A stretch of 64,000 nt of DNA from an uncultured Halomicronema sp. (GCA_937899725.1 CALCCA010000006.1:1-64000); one strand, 5' to 3'. Counted from the stretch's first letter, positions 1 to 9,738 are shown. Notes: generated by a model not told the origin, from the sequence alone. Translations and numbers: made by a program.

Positions 1-41
1 TGCTCTAAACTTTCGACCACTTTAACCGATTAGACCTTTAT

Positions 42-222
42 GCGGATTGCTATACTTGCCATACAGCAAATCACAGTTTTATTAGGTCATCCCCAATGGC
101 TGTAAGCATGATCGGGCAGACTTTTTAACTTCGTAGGGTTTGCCCTTTCCGCAGGGTCTGCCGAACTCTGCATTCCGTAGGGCCTTGCCCTTCCCGAAGG
201 GTATTCTGCAATAGCAATCCGC
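42..222. repeat. Repeat family A, complete copy with terminal inverted repeats
   Basis: A non-coding 181-bp element is bounded by a perfect 12-bp terminal inverted repeat, GCGGATTGCTAT at 42-53 and its complement at 211-222. The interior has a CCCCAATGGCTG block and several short GTAGGG/CCC hairpins ending in CCCGAAGGGTATTCTGC. Related partial copies lie near 37226-37336 and 49874-50004. No transposase is encoded, so it resembles a MITE or REP-like element. Together with the flanking bases it fills the left edge of the window before the first gene. Confidence 0.6.
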
Positions 223-412
223 AGTCCGGTCAGCTCACGACACGATTGGGAAAACGAACACCCAACAAATTGAGCGCAAGCATCTAAGGCTGTAGTGGAT
301 GACTGCTTTGTAAGGATAGAGGCGAGCGCCAACTCCTGCAGGTCTCTGAAAAGGGGTGCTCCTTTTTGACGGGTGACGTAAGCATAGCCAAGGTTGCGGT
401 TTTCATCCCTCG

Positions 413-1831
413 TTAACGGGCCTGCACGCGATCGCCCTCCTCTACCGATTCCGGATAGGCAATGACCTGATCGCCCTGACTCAGTCCATCTGCTACCGCT
501 GCGGCGAAGGTGTTTTTGAGGCCTAGGGTGACGGCAGTTTGCTGAGCGCGATTGTCCGCGACGGTAAAGACACAAGTGCCGGTGTCGCAGGGGAATAGCG
601 CACTCACAGGAACGCTGAGCACTGCTGTGGCGGCATCAATGACGATATGGGTATCGACCCGATAACCATCGCCTAGCGGCACCGCCGGATCGGTAAACTG
701 GGCAATCACGTTGACCCGCTGCTCTTCTACCCCCAGGGCGGACACTTTGGTAAAGGCAGCGGGTTCCAAATACTGCACTGCTGCCAACAACGTTTCGTCC
801 CCGCCCCACTGGGTAACTTGGATAGAATCGCCCGGTTGAATCTGCACCGCATCTTGAGAGAGGACGTCAATCACCATTTCCAAATTGCTGGGGTCACCGA
901 CCTCTAGCAGCGGCATGCCGGCAGTGACATAGCGTGCACTGGCTTCCACCACGCGCAGCACTTGGCCCTCTGAGGGAGCGGCAATATCGGTGCGGCGGGC
1001 ATCATCGGCGAGCCGGGCAAGTTCGGCTTCGACGCCGGCCATTTCCGCCTGATACGCCTCAATCAAATAGTCGGGATCTTGCTGTTCGGCCTGCAGGATT
1101 TCTAGATCCTGCTGAGTCGCATTGATCTCGGCGATCGCACTCTCCAGAGCCTGTTGGGCGGCGTTTCTCTCTTGCTCTCGGGCGGTAGCCGCTAACGCGG
1201 CTGATTCTCGCGCCTGCTCCGAAATCGCGCCCTGAGCAGCCAACTCATTCGCCCGCTGCAGTTCGCGCTGGGCCTGTTGCCAATTCGCCTCGGCTCGGGC
1301 CAGTTCTGCCTCGGCCTGCTGTTTTTCGGCTTGGGCCACGGCAATGCGGCTGGTAGCCTGCTGCAGGGCATCGTCCTTGGGGCGCAGGGTTTCGACCCCA
1401 GCAATTTGCGCTTGCAGCTCGTTCAGGCGGGCTTGGGACTGTTGCACCTGACTGGTCAACGGCAGCGGATCGATGCGCGCCACCACCTGATTGCCCGTGA
1501 CCGTATCGCCCGCTTCGAGGTCAATCCGCGTCAGGCGACCATCGACCGGGGCAGAAATGATGAAGCGATCGCGCACCCGTGTTTCGCCCTCGGCATCCAC
1601 CGTGAGCTGCAGGTCGCCCGGCTCTACTGTGACTAAATCCACCCGTTTAGGACTCGGACGCAACACCCAGACGCTTAGACCCACCACCCCCAAACCCGCC
1701 AATAGATAAAGCCAGCGTCGTCCGGGGGGGCGCAGCTTAAAGCGCCAGCGGGACTTGGGTGTTGGAGTTAGCGACTCGGTCTCGTGAGTTTCCTCAGTGG
1801 GTTGCAGACGCAAATCAGTGTCCTGAGCCAT
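413..1831 (-). CDS. HlyD/RND-type periplasmic adaptor (membrane fusion protein)
   Basis: A 472-residue efflux adaptor linking an inner-membrane ABC exporter to the cell envelope. A charged cytoplasmic N-terminus is followed by one membrane anchor at about residues 38-58. Next come the first lipoyl half, a long Gln/Ala/Glu-rich coiled coil (about 130-275), the second lipoyl half with the APSEGQVLRV strand, and a beta-barrel domain. It is the last gene of a leftward operon, 12 bp after the FtsX permease and behind the ATPase, as expected for a MacA/DevB-like adaptor. The ATG at 1831 fits the family start. The substrate cannot be read from sequence. Confidence 0.9.
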   Translation of the reverse strand: MAQDTDLRLQPTEETHETESLTPTPKSRWRFKLRPPGRRWLYLLAGLGVVGLSVWVLRPSPKRVDLVTVEPGDLQLTVDAEGETRVRDRFIISAPVDGRLTRIDLEAGDTVTGNQVVARIDPLPLTSQVQQSQARLNELQAQIAGVETLRPKDDALQQATSRIAVAQAEKQQAEAELARAEANWQQAQRELQRANELAAQGAISEQARESAALAATAREQERNAAQQALESAIAEINATQQDLEILQAEQQDPDYLIEAYQAEMAGVEAELARLADDARRTDIAAPSEGQVLRVVEASARYVTAGMPLLEVGDPSNLEMVIDVLSQDAVQIQPGDSIQVTQWGGDETLLAAVQYLEPAAFTKVSALGVEEQRVNVIAQFTDPAVPLGDGYRVDTHIVIDAATAVLSVPVSALFPCDTGTCVFTVADNRAQQTAVTLGLKNTFAAAVADGLSQGDQVIAYPESVEEGDRVQAR

Positions 1832-1843
1832 GACGACGCTCCT

Positions 1844-4207
1844 CTATTCACGGGTTTTGAGTACGGCAACTAAATCCAGCTGGGTAATCTGCCGCAAAAT
1901 TAACCAGCCCGACATCACAGCCGCGATCGCCACAATGCCAAAGGCCAAACCATAGGTAAGACGAGTGACCACCAGGGGCCAGCGATAGAGTTCGGTATTG
2001 TAGAAAGCACTCATTAAAGCCGCTAATCCGAACCCCAGGGCACTGCCGATAGGAATGGCGACCAAGAGCAGCAGCGTTTGTTCCCCCAGCAAAATGAATC
2101 CCACTTCGGCGCGACTAAAGCCAATGATGCGCAGGGTTGCAAGTTCCCGACCGCGCTCTGACAGGGCAATGCGGGCCGCGTTGTAGACCACCCCAAAAGC
2201 AATAATGGTGGCGAAAATCACCAGCACCGTGGTAAAAATTTTGAGGTTGGCCGCGATCGTTTCTTCAAACTGCTGCACGCTGTTTTGGCGTAGCGCCACA
2301 CTGGCCACGGCGGGCGTCTCTTTCAACTCGGCATAGATAGCATCTAACCGCTGGGGCTCGACCGCCAGGTACGCTCCGGAAAGGGTGGTGCCCTCGTGCA
2401 TCAGGTCGTTCAAAGCATGGATATCCATATAAGCGGCTACCCCCACCAGCTCATTCACCAGGCCAGTGACCGTGACCTCGCGGGTGGGGCGAGCCCCTTC
2501 TAGTACTTCTACCGTTAAGCGATCGCCCGGTTGCACATCTAAAATTTCGGCCAGTTTGTCGGTCAATAAGACACCTTGGGTCGGCAGCGTCTGGACGTTG
2601 AAATCACGATCCATCAGGCGACGCAATGTGCCATCAGTCGGCAACCCGGTAAGGCCCCCCAGATAAGCATGCTGCTGAAACCGTAGCCGCGCGGGCACTA
2701 CCCGAAACGGCTCCGCCCGAATCACGCCCGGCAGGTTCAATAGGTCAAAGCGGGCCCGGCTCGAGAGGGGTTCAGTAAATGAGAGGGTAATATCCTCCTG
2801 CTGGATCTGGTAAAACTGCACGGTGATCAGGTAATCCATCGCATCTTCAAAGGAATGGCCCACCACCAAAATCGCCACCGCCAGGGATAGGCCCAAAATC
2901 GTCAGGCCCGCTTTGATGGGCTGCCGTTCTACATTGCGGAGAATGATGCGGCCCGCTGGCGAAAAGAGGCGCTGCAACCCCAAGCGCTCCACCAGCGTCG
3001 GCTGAAAGTCGGCGGGCGGTTCGGGGCGCATGGCTTCTGCGGGCGGCAAATTGACTGCTTTGCCCACGGCGACGGCCGCCCCGATCGCCGCTGCCGTCAA
3101 ACTCACCCCCACCGAAATCACCACCAAGCTGGGCTCCACCCGAAAGGCTAAGAGCGGAAAGTGGTAGAAGTTGGCATAATTGCGCGTCGTCGCTTCCCCC
3201 ATCCACAGCCCGAGCCCAATGCCTAGCATGGCCCCGGCCAACACCACCAGGGTGACCAGCTTCAGGTAATGCAGCCCCACATCCCCATTGCTGTAGCCAA
3301 ACGCTTTCAACACCGCAATCTGATCGCGCTGGGTACTCACCAGCCTGGCCAGCAAAAGATTCAGCAGAAAGGCCGCAATGCCCAAAAAGATCGTCGGCAT
3401 AAATACGGCAGTCGCTTGCAAGCTGGTGATTTCATCCGACAAAAAGCGGTGAGAAATCTGATCATGGCGGGCGATCGCCCCCAGCCCCCCATAGGTCTCT
3501 AACAACTGATCCAACTGGAAAATGACTTGCGGCTCACTGGCTCCGTGGGTCAGCGTCAGGGTGACATCATTGAACGCGCCATCCATATCAAAGGCGATGC
3601 CCAGGGCTGCTCGCCCCATCCACATCACCCCAAACCGCTGATTGTCGGGCAACAAATCGGTGCCGCGAATCTCGTACACATACTCCGGTGAGAGGGCAAT
3701 GCCGACGATGCGCAGCGCTTGCCAGCGGCCATTGATTACCGCCCCCAGAGAATCCCCGATCGCGAGCTGATTGGCGTCGGCAAACGCTTCGCTTACCAGC
3801 ACTTCATCGCGACGACCCGAAGCAATGTAGCGCCCTTCTTGAATCGCTAGTCCATTCAGCACTGGCGGCTGCTGTTCAGGCACCGAAATCAAGCGTCCGG
3901 TCGCGGGTTCTTGCAGCCCCGGCACATCCACAATCACATCGCGCACCACCCGTGTCTGTACCTGCTGCACGCCGGGAATCGCTTGAATGCGATCGCGCAG
4001 CGACTCCGGCGCCCGCTTTAACGACACAAACACATCGGCAAAGCGATATTGGTCGTAGTAGGTCGCCTGAGTCAGATTCAGCGAGTCATAAGCGCTCAGC
4101 ATCGTCACCATGCTGGCAATGCCACAGGCCACAATCAGCACGATCGCGATCACCTGTCCCCGCAGGTGCAGGAGGTCACGGATGAGTTTGCGATCGAGGG
4201 AATTCAT
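1844..4207 (-). CDS. ABC transporter permease with two FtsX domains
   Basis: A 787-residue permease. MNSLDRKLIRDLLHLRGQ begins a canonical N-terminal helix region, so I chose the ATG at 4207. The open frame extends 124 codons further upstream, but that part overlaps the ATPase gene and a hairpin repeat and is not protein-like. Two halves each contain an extracytoplasmic MacB-like domain followed by a three-to-four-helix FtsX block: about 265-395 (with ARLVSTQRDQIAVLKAFGYS) and about 670-780 (with SERGRELATLRIIGFSRAEV). It probably pairs with the ATPase upstream and the HlyD adaptor downstream to export a lipid or peptide. It is longer than DevC (about 385 aa), so it is a fused double-domain type. 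Confidence 0.88.
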   Translation of the reverse strand: MNSLDRKLIRDLLHLRGQVIAIVLIVACGIASMVTMLSAYDSLNLTQATYYDQYRFADVFVSLKRAPESLRDRIQAIPGVQQVQTRVVRDVIVDVPGLQEPATGRLISVPEQQPPVLNGLAIQEGRYIASGRRDEVLVSEAFADANQLAIGDSLGAVINGRWQALRIVGIALSPEYVYEIRGTDLLPDNQRFGVMWMGRAALGIAFDMDGAFNDVTLTLTHGASEPQVIFQLDQLLETYGGLGAIARHDQISHRFLSDEITSLQATAVFMPTIFLGIAAFLLNLLLARLVSTQRDQIAVLKAFGYSNGDVGLHYLKLVTLVVLAGAMLGIGLGLWMGEATTRNYANFYHFPLLAFRVEPSLVVISVGVSLTAAAIGAAVAVGKAVNLPPAEAMRPEPPADFQPTLVERLGLQRLFSPAGRIILRNVERQPIKAGLTILGLSLAVAILVVGHSFEDAMDYLITVQFYQIQQEDITLSFTEPLSSRARFDLLNLPGVIRAEPFRVVPARLRFQQHAYLGGLTGLPTDGTLRRLMDRDFNVQTLPTQGVLLTDKLAEILDVQPGDRLTVEVLEGARPTREVTVTGLVNELVGVAAYMDIHALNDLMHEGTTLSGAYLAVEPQRLDAIYAELKETPAVASVALRQNSVQQFEETIAANLKIFTTVLVIFATIIAFGVVYNAARIALSERGRELATLRIIGFSRAEVGFILLGEQTLLLLVAIPIGSALGFGLAALMSAFYNTELYRWPLVVTRLTYGLAFGIVAIAAVMSGWLILRQITQLDLVAVLKTRE

Positions 4208-4239
4208 GGGGGTGGATGGGTGGATGGGTGGATGGGTCT

Positions 4240-4312
4240 GCAGGGGCGAGGCATTCTCGATGCTCCATGGTGGGTCATGACGAATGATTTTTCGAGAATG
4301 CCTCGCCCCTGC
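4240..4312. repeat. Repeat family D: 21-bp perfect inverted repeat
   Basis: Two 21-bp arms at 4240-4260 and 4292-4312 are perfect reverse complements (GGGGCGAGGCATTCTCGA and its complement at their cores), separated by 31 bp. The element lies between the ATPase stop and the permease start of one operon, so its transcript would form a strong stem-loop inside the mRNA. A second copy occurs at 13374-13443, also between two genes of a reverse-strand cluster. There is no T-run, so it is not a typical intrinsic terminator. Confidence 0.8.
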
Positions 4313-4322
4313 CGCGTGTAAA

Positions 4323-5075
4323 TTACCATTCCAATGCCTCTGGGTCAGTTTTGTGGGCGTTACGGTCAATGGCGCTGATTTCGCCACTACGCATGTGGAT
4401 GACGCGATCGGCCATGGCGGCAATACCGGCGTTGTGGGTAATGACGGCGGTGGTAGTGCCAAATTCTTGGTTGACTTGTTGCAGCGCTTTGAGGACGAGT
4501 TTGCCGGTGCGGAAGTCGAGGGCACCGGTGGGTTCGTCGCAGAGCAGGACTTCGGGACGCTTGGCGATCGCTCGCGCAATAGCCACCCGCTGCTGTTCGC
4601 CCCCCGAGAGCTGAGCGGGAAAGTGGTCGAGGCGATCGCTGAGGCCGACGATGGCCAGGGCTTTTTCGGGCGTGAGGGGGCGGCGAGCGATGTCGGTAAC
4701 TAGGGCCACGTTTTCGCGGGCGGTCAGGCTGGGGATCAGGTTGTAGAACTGGAAGATGAAGCCGACCGAGTCGCGCCGAAATTGGGTGAGGCGGCGATCG
4801 TTGGCGTGGGTGAGGTTTTGGCTGCGAAAGATGACTTGCCCACTGCTGGGAAGATCTAATCCGCCTAGGATGTTGAGCAGGGTAGATTTGCCGCTCCCGG
4901 AGGGGCCGAGCAGCACGACAAATTCGCCTTCGTATAGATCCAGATCGACGGAGCGCAGCGCCCGCACCTCGACCTCGCCCATGCCGTAGGTCTTGGTCAA
5001 CCCCTCAGCATGGAAGACGACCGGCGGGGTCGGCGTCGCTGTCAGCTGCACTAACGAATCTGACTGATTCACCAT
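4323..5075 (-). CDS. ABC transporter ATP-binding protein (MacB/LolD type)
   Basis: A 250-residue nucleotide-binding subunit of the export system encoded with the FtsX permease and HlyD adaptor. Visible motifs are Walker [10 protein letters not shown] near residue 57, the Q-loop in [10 protein letters not shown], the signature [14 protein letters not shown] near 155 and Walker [13 protein letters not shown]. The TARENVAL segment is typical of the MacB/LolD branch. The ATG at 5075 leaves an 18-residue leader before the ATPase core. It is first in the leftward operon and is separated from the permease by a 21-bp-arm hairpin repeat that could tune relative expression. Confidence 0.92.
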   Translation of the reverse strand: MVNQSDSLVQLTATPTPPVVFHAEGLTKTYGMGEVEVRALRSVDLDLYEGEFVVLLGPSGSGKSTLLNILGGLDLPSSGQVIFRSQNLTHANDRRLTQFRRDSVGFIFQFYNLIPSLTARENVALVTDIARRPLTPEKALAIVGLSDRLDHFPAQLSGGEQQRVAIARAIAKRPEVLLCDEPTGALDFRTGKLVLKALQQVNQEFGTTTAVITHNAGIAAMADRVIHMRSGEISAIDRNAHKTDPEALEW

Positions 5076-5374
5076 GGCGTCACCACAGAAGGAATCCTGC
5101 TTCGAGGCTAAGCCAAACGTGAGTCACCTGTGTTCAACTTCATCGAGATTCTTAACGATGGTCCGGTGATCTGGGTGGGCTCAGCCGGCAACATCGCCAG
5201 CTTGCATGGTGCGGTGGCTGATGCTGATTTGGATCAGGCATCGGGAATCCGGCATGCGTTCGCATGAGCATGGCATCCCAGCCATACCAGACTTTGGCCG
5301 TGCCCGGTGTCGGCCCAGCAAGCTCAGGATAGTCACCGACAGCCCATCCCTCGCCCCCAAGCCAGATTACTGAT

Positions 5375-5836
5375 TCATTGAGAGCTTGAGTTGTGGAGAA
5401 ATTCAGTATTCACTTTTTCCATCAGCTGGCCTACGGGACTGACTGTGAAGCCATAGCGGCGATACAACTCGTGAGCATCACCGGTTGCTAGCATCCATCG
5501 GCGCAGTCCCTGCAAATCGGGGTGGCTCAAAATGCATTCCACCAACCACTTGCCCAACCCTTGACCACGATATTGCGGCAGGACAAACACATCGGCCAGA
5601 TAGGCAAATGTGGTGCGATCGGTAATCACCCGCCCCAGCCCAATTTGCGCCGGTGTCCCTGAGGGAGGCGTTGCAAACAGACCAAAACAAAGCGATTGAT
5701 CCAACGATTGCACCACCGTTGTTTTGGCAATACCTTTAGCCCAATAGGCATCAGTGCTTAAAAACCGATGAATGAGCCCATCATCCAGAGCGGCTCGCTG
5801 ATCGGTGACGATAAATTGCTGCCGCTGCCATTCCAT
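5375..5836 (-). CDS. GNAT family N-acetyltransferase
   Basis: A 153-residue acyl-CoA N-acyltransferase. The core runs from IGLGRVITD through YLADVFVLPQYRGQGLGKWL, whose RGQGLG is the acetyl-CoA pyrophosphate-binding loop, to a C-terminal ELYRRYGF segment. Length and order match the small GNAT family. The gene stands alone, transcribed away from the L,D-transpeptidase, with an intergenic region on the 3' side in which I see nothing recognisable. The substrate is unknown. Confidence 0.85.
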   Translation of the reverse strand: MEWQRQQFIVTDQRAALDDGLIHRFLSTDAYWAKGIAKTTVVQSLDQSLCFGLFATPPSGTPAQIGLGRVITDRTTFAYLADVFVLPQYRGQGLGKWLVECILSHPDLQGLRRWMLATGDAHELYRRYGFTVSPVGQLMEKVNTEFLHNSSSQ

Positions 5837-5975
5837 AACACAACGAAGTTTAAATGCTGCTGATCATACCTTTTTCAACCCTGCCAAGAACAGACTTGCA
5901 ACTCCTTGAATGTTGAAAAATAGTGCGCTCATTACAAGAACCTCGATATCCTTAAAGCAAGGGTTTGATGAGAAC

Positions 5976-6551
5976 ATGCTGACTAATCCGCCCATTCGTC
6001 GAAGCATCATGCTGTTGTGTTTTGGAGCTGCAGGGCTATTGCTGGCAGCAGAATGGCGCATGTTGCAAGCGCAGGTGGAAATCGCGACCCCGCTGCAGTT
6101 TTCTCGCATCAGCCGCCTAGGCATGTTTCTAGAACAGTCTCCGATCGTCAGCATGGTGCATCAGCCCAAACTGGTCATTCGGCTGCAGTCCCGACAGCTC
6201 GAATTTTATGTGGATGACGAATTGGTAAAAAGCTACGACATTGCGGTGGGGCAAGCCGATTGGGAAACGCCTACCGGACAATTTACGGTTTTAGATCTGC
6301 GGCAAGATCCGCTGTGGCAACATCCGATTACCGGCGAAGCCGTCCCCGCCGGGCCAGAGAATCCCCTCGGCAGCCGCTGGATTGGGTTTACCTACGACGG
6401 TGGCTATCACATTGGCATTCATGGCACCAATCAAGAAGATCTCGTGGGTCAGGCCGTTTCTCACGGCTGTGTCAGAATGCGCGATCACGAAATTCAAGAA
6501 GTGTTTGCCGAAATTGCGATCGGCACGCCGATTATCGTCAGCGCCAATTAA
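5976..6551 (+). CDS. L,D-transpeptidase (YkuD domain), membrane-anchored
   Basis: A 191-residue cell-wall enzyme that would form 3-3 peptidoglycan cross-links or attach proteins to peptidoglycan. After MLTNPPIRR comes a hydrophobic helix (about 11-25), so the catalytic domain is periplasmic. The YkuD domain begins at VIRLQSRQLEFYVDDELVK and carries the signature HGTN...VSHGCVRM with the catalytic Cys near residue 172. I prefer the ATG at 5976; an in-frame start at 5910 would add 22 less convincing residues. It is divergent from the GNAT gene. Confidence 0.88.
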   Translation: MLTNPPIRRSIMLLCFGAAGLLLAAEWRMLQAQVEIATPLQFSRISRLGMFLEQSPIVSMVHQPKLVIRLQSRQLEFYVDDELVKSYDIAVGQADWETPTGQFTVLDLRQDPLWQHPITGEAVPAGPENPLGSRWIGFTYDGGYHIGIHGTNQEDLVGQAVSHGCVRMRDHEIQEVFAEIAIGTPIIVSAN

Positions 6552-6660
6552 ACTCGTACTGTTGGCTGAGCGTCAAAATTGAGGGGTTACTATCACCGGT
6601 TCATCAGCCAGATAGCAATTCTGCTTGGCTCGCCCGCCCTCCTGTCTGCAAGGTAAAGCG

Positions 6661-7251
6661 ATGAAATTTTTTGAGAAACCTGGTCCCGAAATGAGCGATC
6701 GCGTTCCCCCCGGTCAACACTTGGCCAAAGGATTTCCGGTGTTGACCTATGGCGACACCCCGCAGATTTCTATCGCTGATTGGCGTCTTAAAACCTGGGG
6801 CAAAGCTGAGCGCAAAACCTATACCTGGGAAGATCTGATGGCCCTGCCGCAGCAGGATTTCACCGCAGACTTTCACTGTGTGACGACGTGGTCAAAGCTG
6901 GATGTCAAATGGACGGGTATCGCGGTGCCTGACTTTTTGGCGACGCTGAACCGGGAGCCGTCGGCCACCCATGTGTTGCTGCATTGCTTTGGCGATTACA
7001 CGACCAACTTGACCCTGGCAGACTTTAATCGACCAGAGAATTTCTTGGCACACCGGCTCTACGGCGAACCTTTACCGGCCGACCACGGTGGCCCGATGCG
7101 GCTAGTCGTCCCCCATCTCTATGCCTGGAAGAGTGCCAAATGGCTTAGTGGCATTGAGTTTCTACCCCAAGAAAATCTCGGTTTTTGGGAAAGAAATGGC
7201 TATCATCCCCGAGGTGAGCCGTTTGCGGTAGAACGCTACAGTGGCCGATAA
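6661..7251 (+). CDS. Molybdopterin-dependent sulfite-oxidase-like oxidoreductase
   Basis: A 196-residue protein of the oxidoreductase molybdopterin-binding (SuoX fold) family. The segment DFHCVTTWSKLDVKWTGI places the expected molybdenum-ligating Cys near residue 79, and DHGGPMRLVVPHLYAWKSAK is the conserved cofactor-binding block. It contains only the central Mo-binding domain: there is no heme or dimerisation domain and no Tat signal, so a cytoplasmic location is likely. The ATG at 6661 follows an AAGG-type ribosome site. The in-frame start 36 bp earlier gives an atypical leader. The physiological substrate is unknown. Confidence 0.85.
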   Translation: MKFFEKPGPEMSDRVPPGQHLAKGFPVLTYGDTPQISIADWRLKTWGKAERKTYTWEDLMALPQQDFTADFHCVTTWSKLDVKWTGIAVPDFLATLNREPSATHVLLHCFGDYTTNLTLADFNRPENFLAHRLYGEPLPADHGGPMRLVVPHLYAWKSAKWLSGIEFLPQENLGFWERNGYHPRGEPFAVERYSGR

Positions 7252-7416
7252 CGCCACATATCTTCTCTCCACGGGCTGATCCTGGGTCGCGCAGTGCCTG
7301 GCCAAGGGGATTGCCCATTAATCAAAATCAAACATCACGGCAGCGATCACCACCAGGATGGAACGACCCGCTGCTGCTGGCGTGATGGCATGACGCCAAA
7401 ATTCATCGCCACAAGA

Positions 7417-7446
7417 AAAGGAGCATAGCAATTGCTATGCTCCTTT
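7417..7446. terminator. 30-bp perfect palindrome, bidirectional terminator candidate
   Basis: A perfect loop-less palindrome whose half is AAAGGAGCATAGCAA lies between the convergent oxidoreductase gene and sigF. Each arm ends in TTT when read outward. The stem would be strong in both directions, which fits shared termination of converging transcripts. Confidence 0.65.
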
Positions 7447-7507
7447 ACACACCCTATACGCAAGTTTGGTCGCGATCGACCTAGTCAAAAACCTGAGTTG
7501 ACAAAGT

Positions 7508-8293
7508 CTACGGCTCGGTTTGCAAGGTTTGAGGATGCAGATAAGTAATCATCTGATCGATGCCGCGCTGAATCCGGCGGGTTACGGTCATCGGGCTGAC
7601 GCCAATACGCTCGGCGACCTCTTTGCGTGACAGACCATTGAAGAACACAAACTCAATCGCAGAGCGAGTTTTATCTTCGAGCTGGGCCATAGCCCGCTGG
7701 AGCTGCTGACGGTCTTCTTCTAGCAGCTGCATCCGCTGATAGTAGGTGTCAGGTAGCGTGTCACCCAGCGTGATATTGGAGTCAATTTGCTGACACACAG
7801 TGGCGTCTAAGCTCAGTGGCATCCGGTTTTTGTTGGCCATCTTGACTTCGCGCCATTCTTCTACAGAGACGCTTAATGCAGTGGCCATCTCATAGTCGTT
7901 CGGTTGGCGTCCCAACTGGCGAATCATTTCGCCCTGACACTTTTGGGCCTCTTTTTGTAGATCTTGCCAGCGACGGGGAATCTTAACGGTAGTACCGCGA
8001 TCGCGCAGGAAGTGAAGCATCTCACCGCGAATGTAGGGCACGGCAAAGGAGCTAAAGGCACAGCCTTGAACGGGGTTAAACCGCTCAATGGCGCGGATGA
8101 GACCGAGATAGCCAATCTGTTCCAGATCTTCGTAGGGTTCTGAACATTGATGACTGACACGGTGGGCAATCTTTCTGACCAGACCAGCATTGAGGCGAAC
8201 GAGGCGGTTGCGCAGTTCAACGGAAGGCTTATTTTTATAGGCGATAAGCATTTCCATGCCGCGAGAGCGAAGCGAAGAAGTCGGGTTAGCCAT
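7508..8293 (-). CDS. sigF: RNA polymerase sigma factor SigF-like (group 3)
   Basis: A 261-residue alternative sigma factor. Region 2 spans about 28-100, with YEDLEQIGYLGLIRAIERF and FSSFAVPYIRGEMLHFLRDR. A region 3 helix set follows from about 110 (PRRWQDLQKEAQK), then region 4 with the helix-turn-helix GLSRKEVAERIGVSPMTVTR near 222-241. The domain layout and length match cyanobacterial SigF, which in Synechocystis controls pilus and motility genes. That role is inferred here, not shown. The ATG at 8293 starts MANPTSSLRSRGMEML. A 573-bp upstream gap leaves room for complex control. Confidence 0.88.
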   Translation of the reverse strand: MANPTSSLRSRGMEMLIAYKNKPSVELRNRLVRLNAGLVRKIAHRVSHQCSEPYEDLEQIGYLGLIRAIERFNPVQGCAFSSFAVPYIRGEMLHFLRDRGTTVKIPRRWQDLQKEAQKCQGEMIRQLGRQPNDYEMATALSVSVEEWREVKMANKNRMPLSLDATVCQQIDSNITLGDTLPDTYYQRMQLLEEDRQQLQRAMAQLEDKTRSAIEFVFFNGLSRKEVAERIGVSPMTVTRRIQRGIDQMITYLHPQTLQTEP

Positions 8294-8866
8294 TTCTTAG
8301 AATTCCCTTGCGTTTTAGAGCGTCAGTTTTAGGAAACTTGTCTTATTCTCGACGTCTACACCTCTTGTAACCATCGTTGTTATACGGGACTCTCAGTAGG
8401 CCTCTGAAAAAGTCTCCGTATATCCTCGGAATACACTTTCAAAGAGAATTGTTCAAGCCTGGTATCAGCGGGTTTCAGCTCTCTTCACACAACGAAAAAA
8501 CGTCAGTAAATACGCTCAAATGCGAGTTTTAACATCTTTTTTTCCGGAATTTATGGGGTTTGATCTATCGATTCTTTAACTGTTTCGATAGATATATGAA
8601 GTGTTTGCGAGGTTGTTTCTCTTGAGTTGACAACTTAAAACTTCTCTTCAATGGGACAGTGATAAAAATCGGAACGCAACGAAACGAGTTTTGAACAGCC
8701 TGGTTCTCAACCTGACGACTGGGTACTTTGACATCCAGTTATCCAAAGCCTTTTGTCTCTATTTCTGAACTCCACAACGATTCACTGAGTTGAGCTGAGG
8801 AGTGATCGAGTCCCCAGACCCTAGAATTGCCAAATGACTGATGCAGATCGGCAATCGAGCCTCTAA
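8294..8866. other. Intergenic region upstream of sigF
   Basis: This 573-bp AT-richer stretch lies between sigF and the LysR gene, both on the reverse strand. It should contain the sigF promoter and the LysR gene's 3' end. I see no convincing ORF, RNA motif or long repeat in it. Confidence 0.5.
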
Positions 8867-9727
8867 TCAGCCCTCACGCAACATCGAGATAAAAGCATCA
8901 ACGGCGGGTGAATGGGGGGTTTGGGCCAGAGTCGCCACGCCGATCACTCGTTCTAACGGTTCGGGCAGCGATCGCACCTGCACCCCATGAGGAATCGGCA
9001 AGGCGGCCAACCGGGGCAAAATGGCCGCGCCAAGACCCTGAGCAACCATGCTGACAATGGTCGAATCTTCTTTGATGACGTAGGCGACCTGCAGTTTTTG
9101 GCCCCAGCGGTTCCAGTGTTCGCGCACGACGCTCGTACATTCGGCGTAGTTGTACAGCACGAAATCCTGGTTCGACAGATCCGGCCAGGTGAGCCGCCGA
9201 GGGAGCGATCGCCCCTTTTTGGGCAATAGCGCGACGTACTCATCGCGGGCGACTTCCCAAACGCGAAACTCTTCAGAGCGCGGCAGTGGCACTAGCCCCA
9301 TGTCAACCTGGCCCTCACGCAGCGCTTGCTCCACCCCGGCGGGTTCAAGTTCTGACAAGCTGACGTCCACTCGCGGAAACTGTTCACAGAAGCGCGCGAG
9401 CACCGGCGGCAGTAGGTGAGTCGCCGCGCTGCGAAACGAACCGATGCGCAGGCTCCCCCCGTACAGTCCCTTTTCTAAATTGACCTCATACTCAATCAGT
9501 TCACGCAGGTCTAGAATTTGCTGGGCATGCTGCAGCACTCGCTCACCGAGCTGAGTGGGTTTGGCCCCAAAGCGCCCTCGCTTCAACAGCGGTGCCCCCA
9601 GCTCCTTTTCTAACGCGGCGATCGCCCGACTTACCGCCGCCTGAGACGTATCCAACACCAGGGCGGCATGGGAAAAAGTTCCTTCGCGAATAATCGTTGT
9701 CAGCACCGTCAAGTGGTGAATGTTCAT
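8867..9727 (-). CDS. LysR family transcriptional regulator
   Basis: A 286-residue LTTR. The winged helix-turn-helix occupies about 1-60 (MNIHHLTVLTTIIREGTF...SQAAVSRAIAALEKELGAPL). A linker helix and a periplasmic-binding-protein-like effector domain (about 90-286) follow. It is transcribed divergently from the cupin-like gene at 9844, with only 116 bp between the starts. A TTCG-N5-CGAA palindrome sits directly upstream of its start codon. By family precedent it probably autoregulates and controls the divergent gene. The effector is unknown. Confidence 0.9.
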   Translation of the reverse strand: MNIHHLTVLTTIIREGTFSHAALVLDTSQAAVSRAIAALEKELGAPLLKRGRFGAKPTQLGERVLQHAQQILDLRELIEYEVNLEKGLYGGSLRIGSFRSAATHLLPPVLARFCEQFPRVDVSLSELEPAGVEQALREGQVDMGLVPLPRSEEFRVWEVARDEYVALLPKKGRSLPRRLTWPDLSNQDFVLYNYAECTSVVREHWNRWGQKLQVAYVIKEDSTIVSMVAQGLGAAILPRLAALPIPHGVQVRSLPEPLERVIGVATLAQTPHSPAVDAFISMLREG

Positions 9728-9738
9728 GACGACATTCT

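Noticed and set aside
87-575. Reverse-strand open frame of 162 codons overlapping the HlyD gene end
   Set aside because: It runs through the family A repeat and antisense to nothing conserved; Arg/Ser-rich composition is that of non-coding DNA, and it overlaps a solid gene.
4208-4579. N-terminal extension of the FtsX permease into the ATPase gene
   Set aside because: The 124 residues are Pro/Ser-rich, lie over a hairpin repeat and another gene, and a normal permease start exists at 4207.
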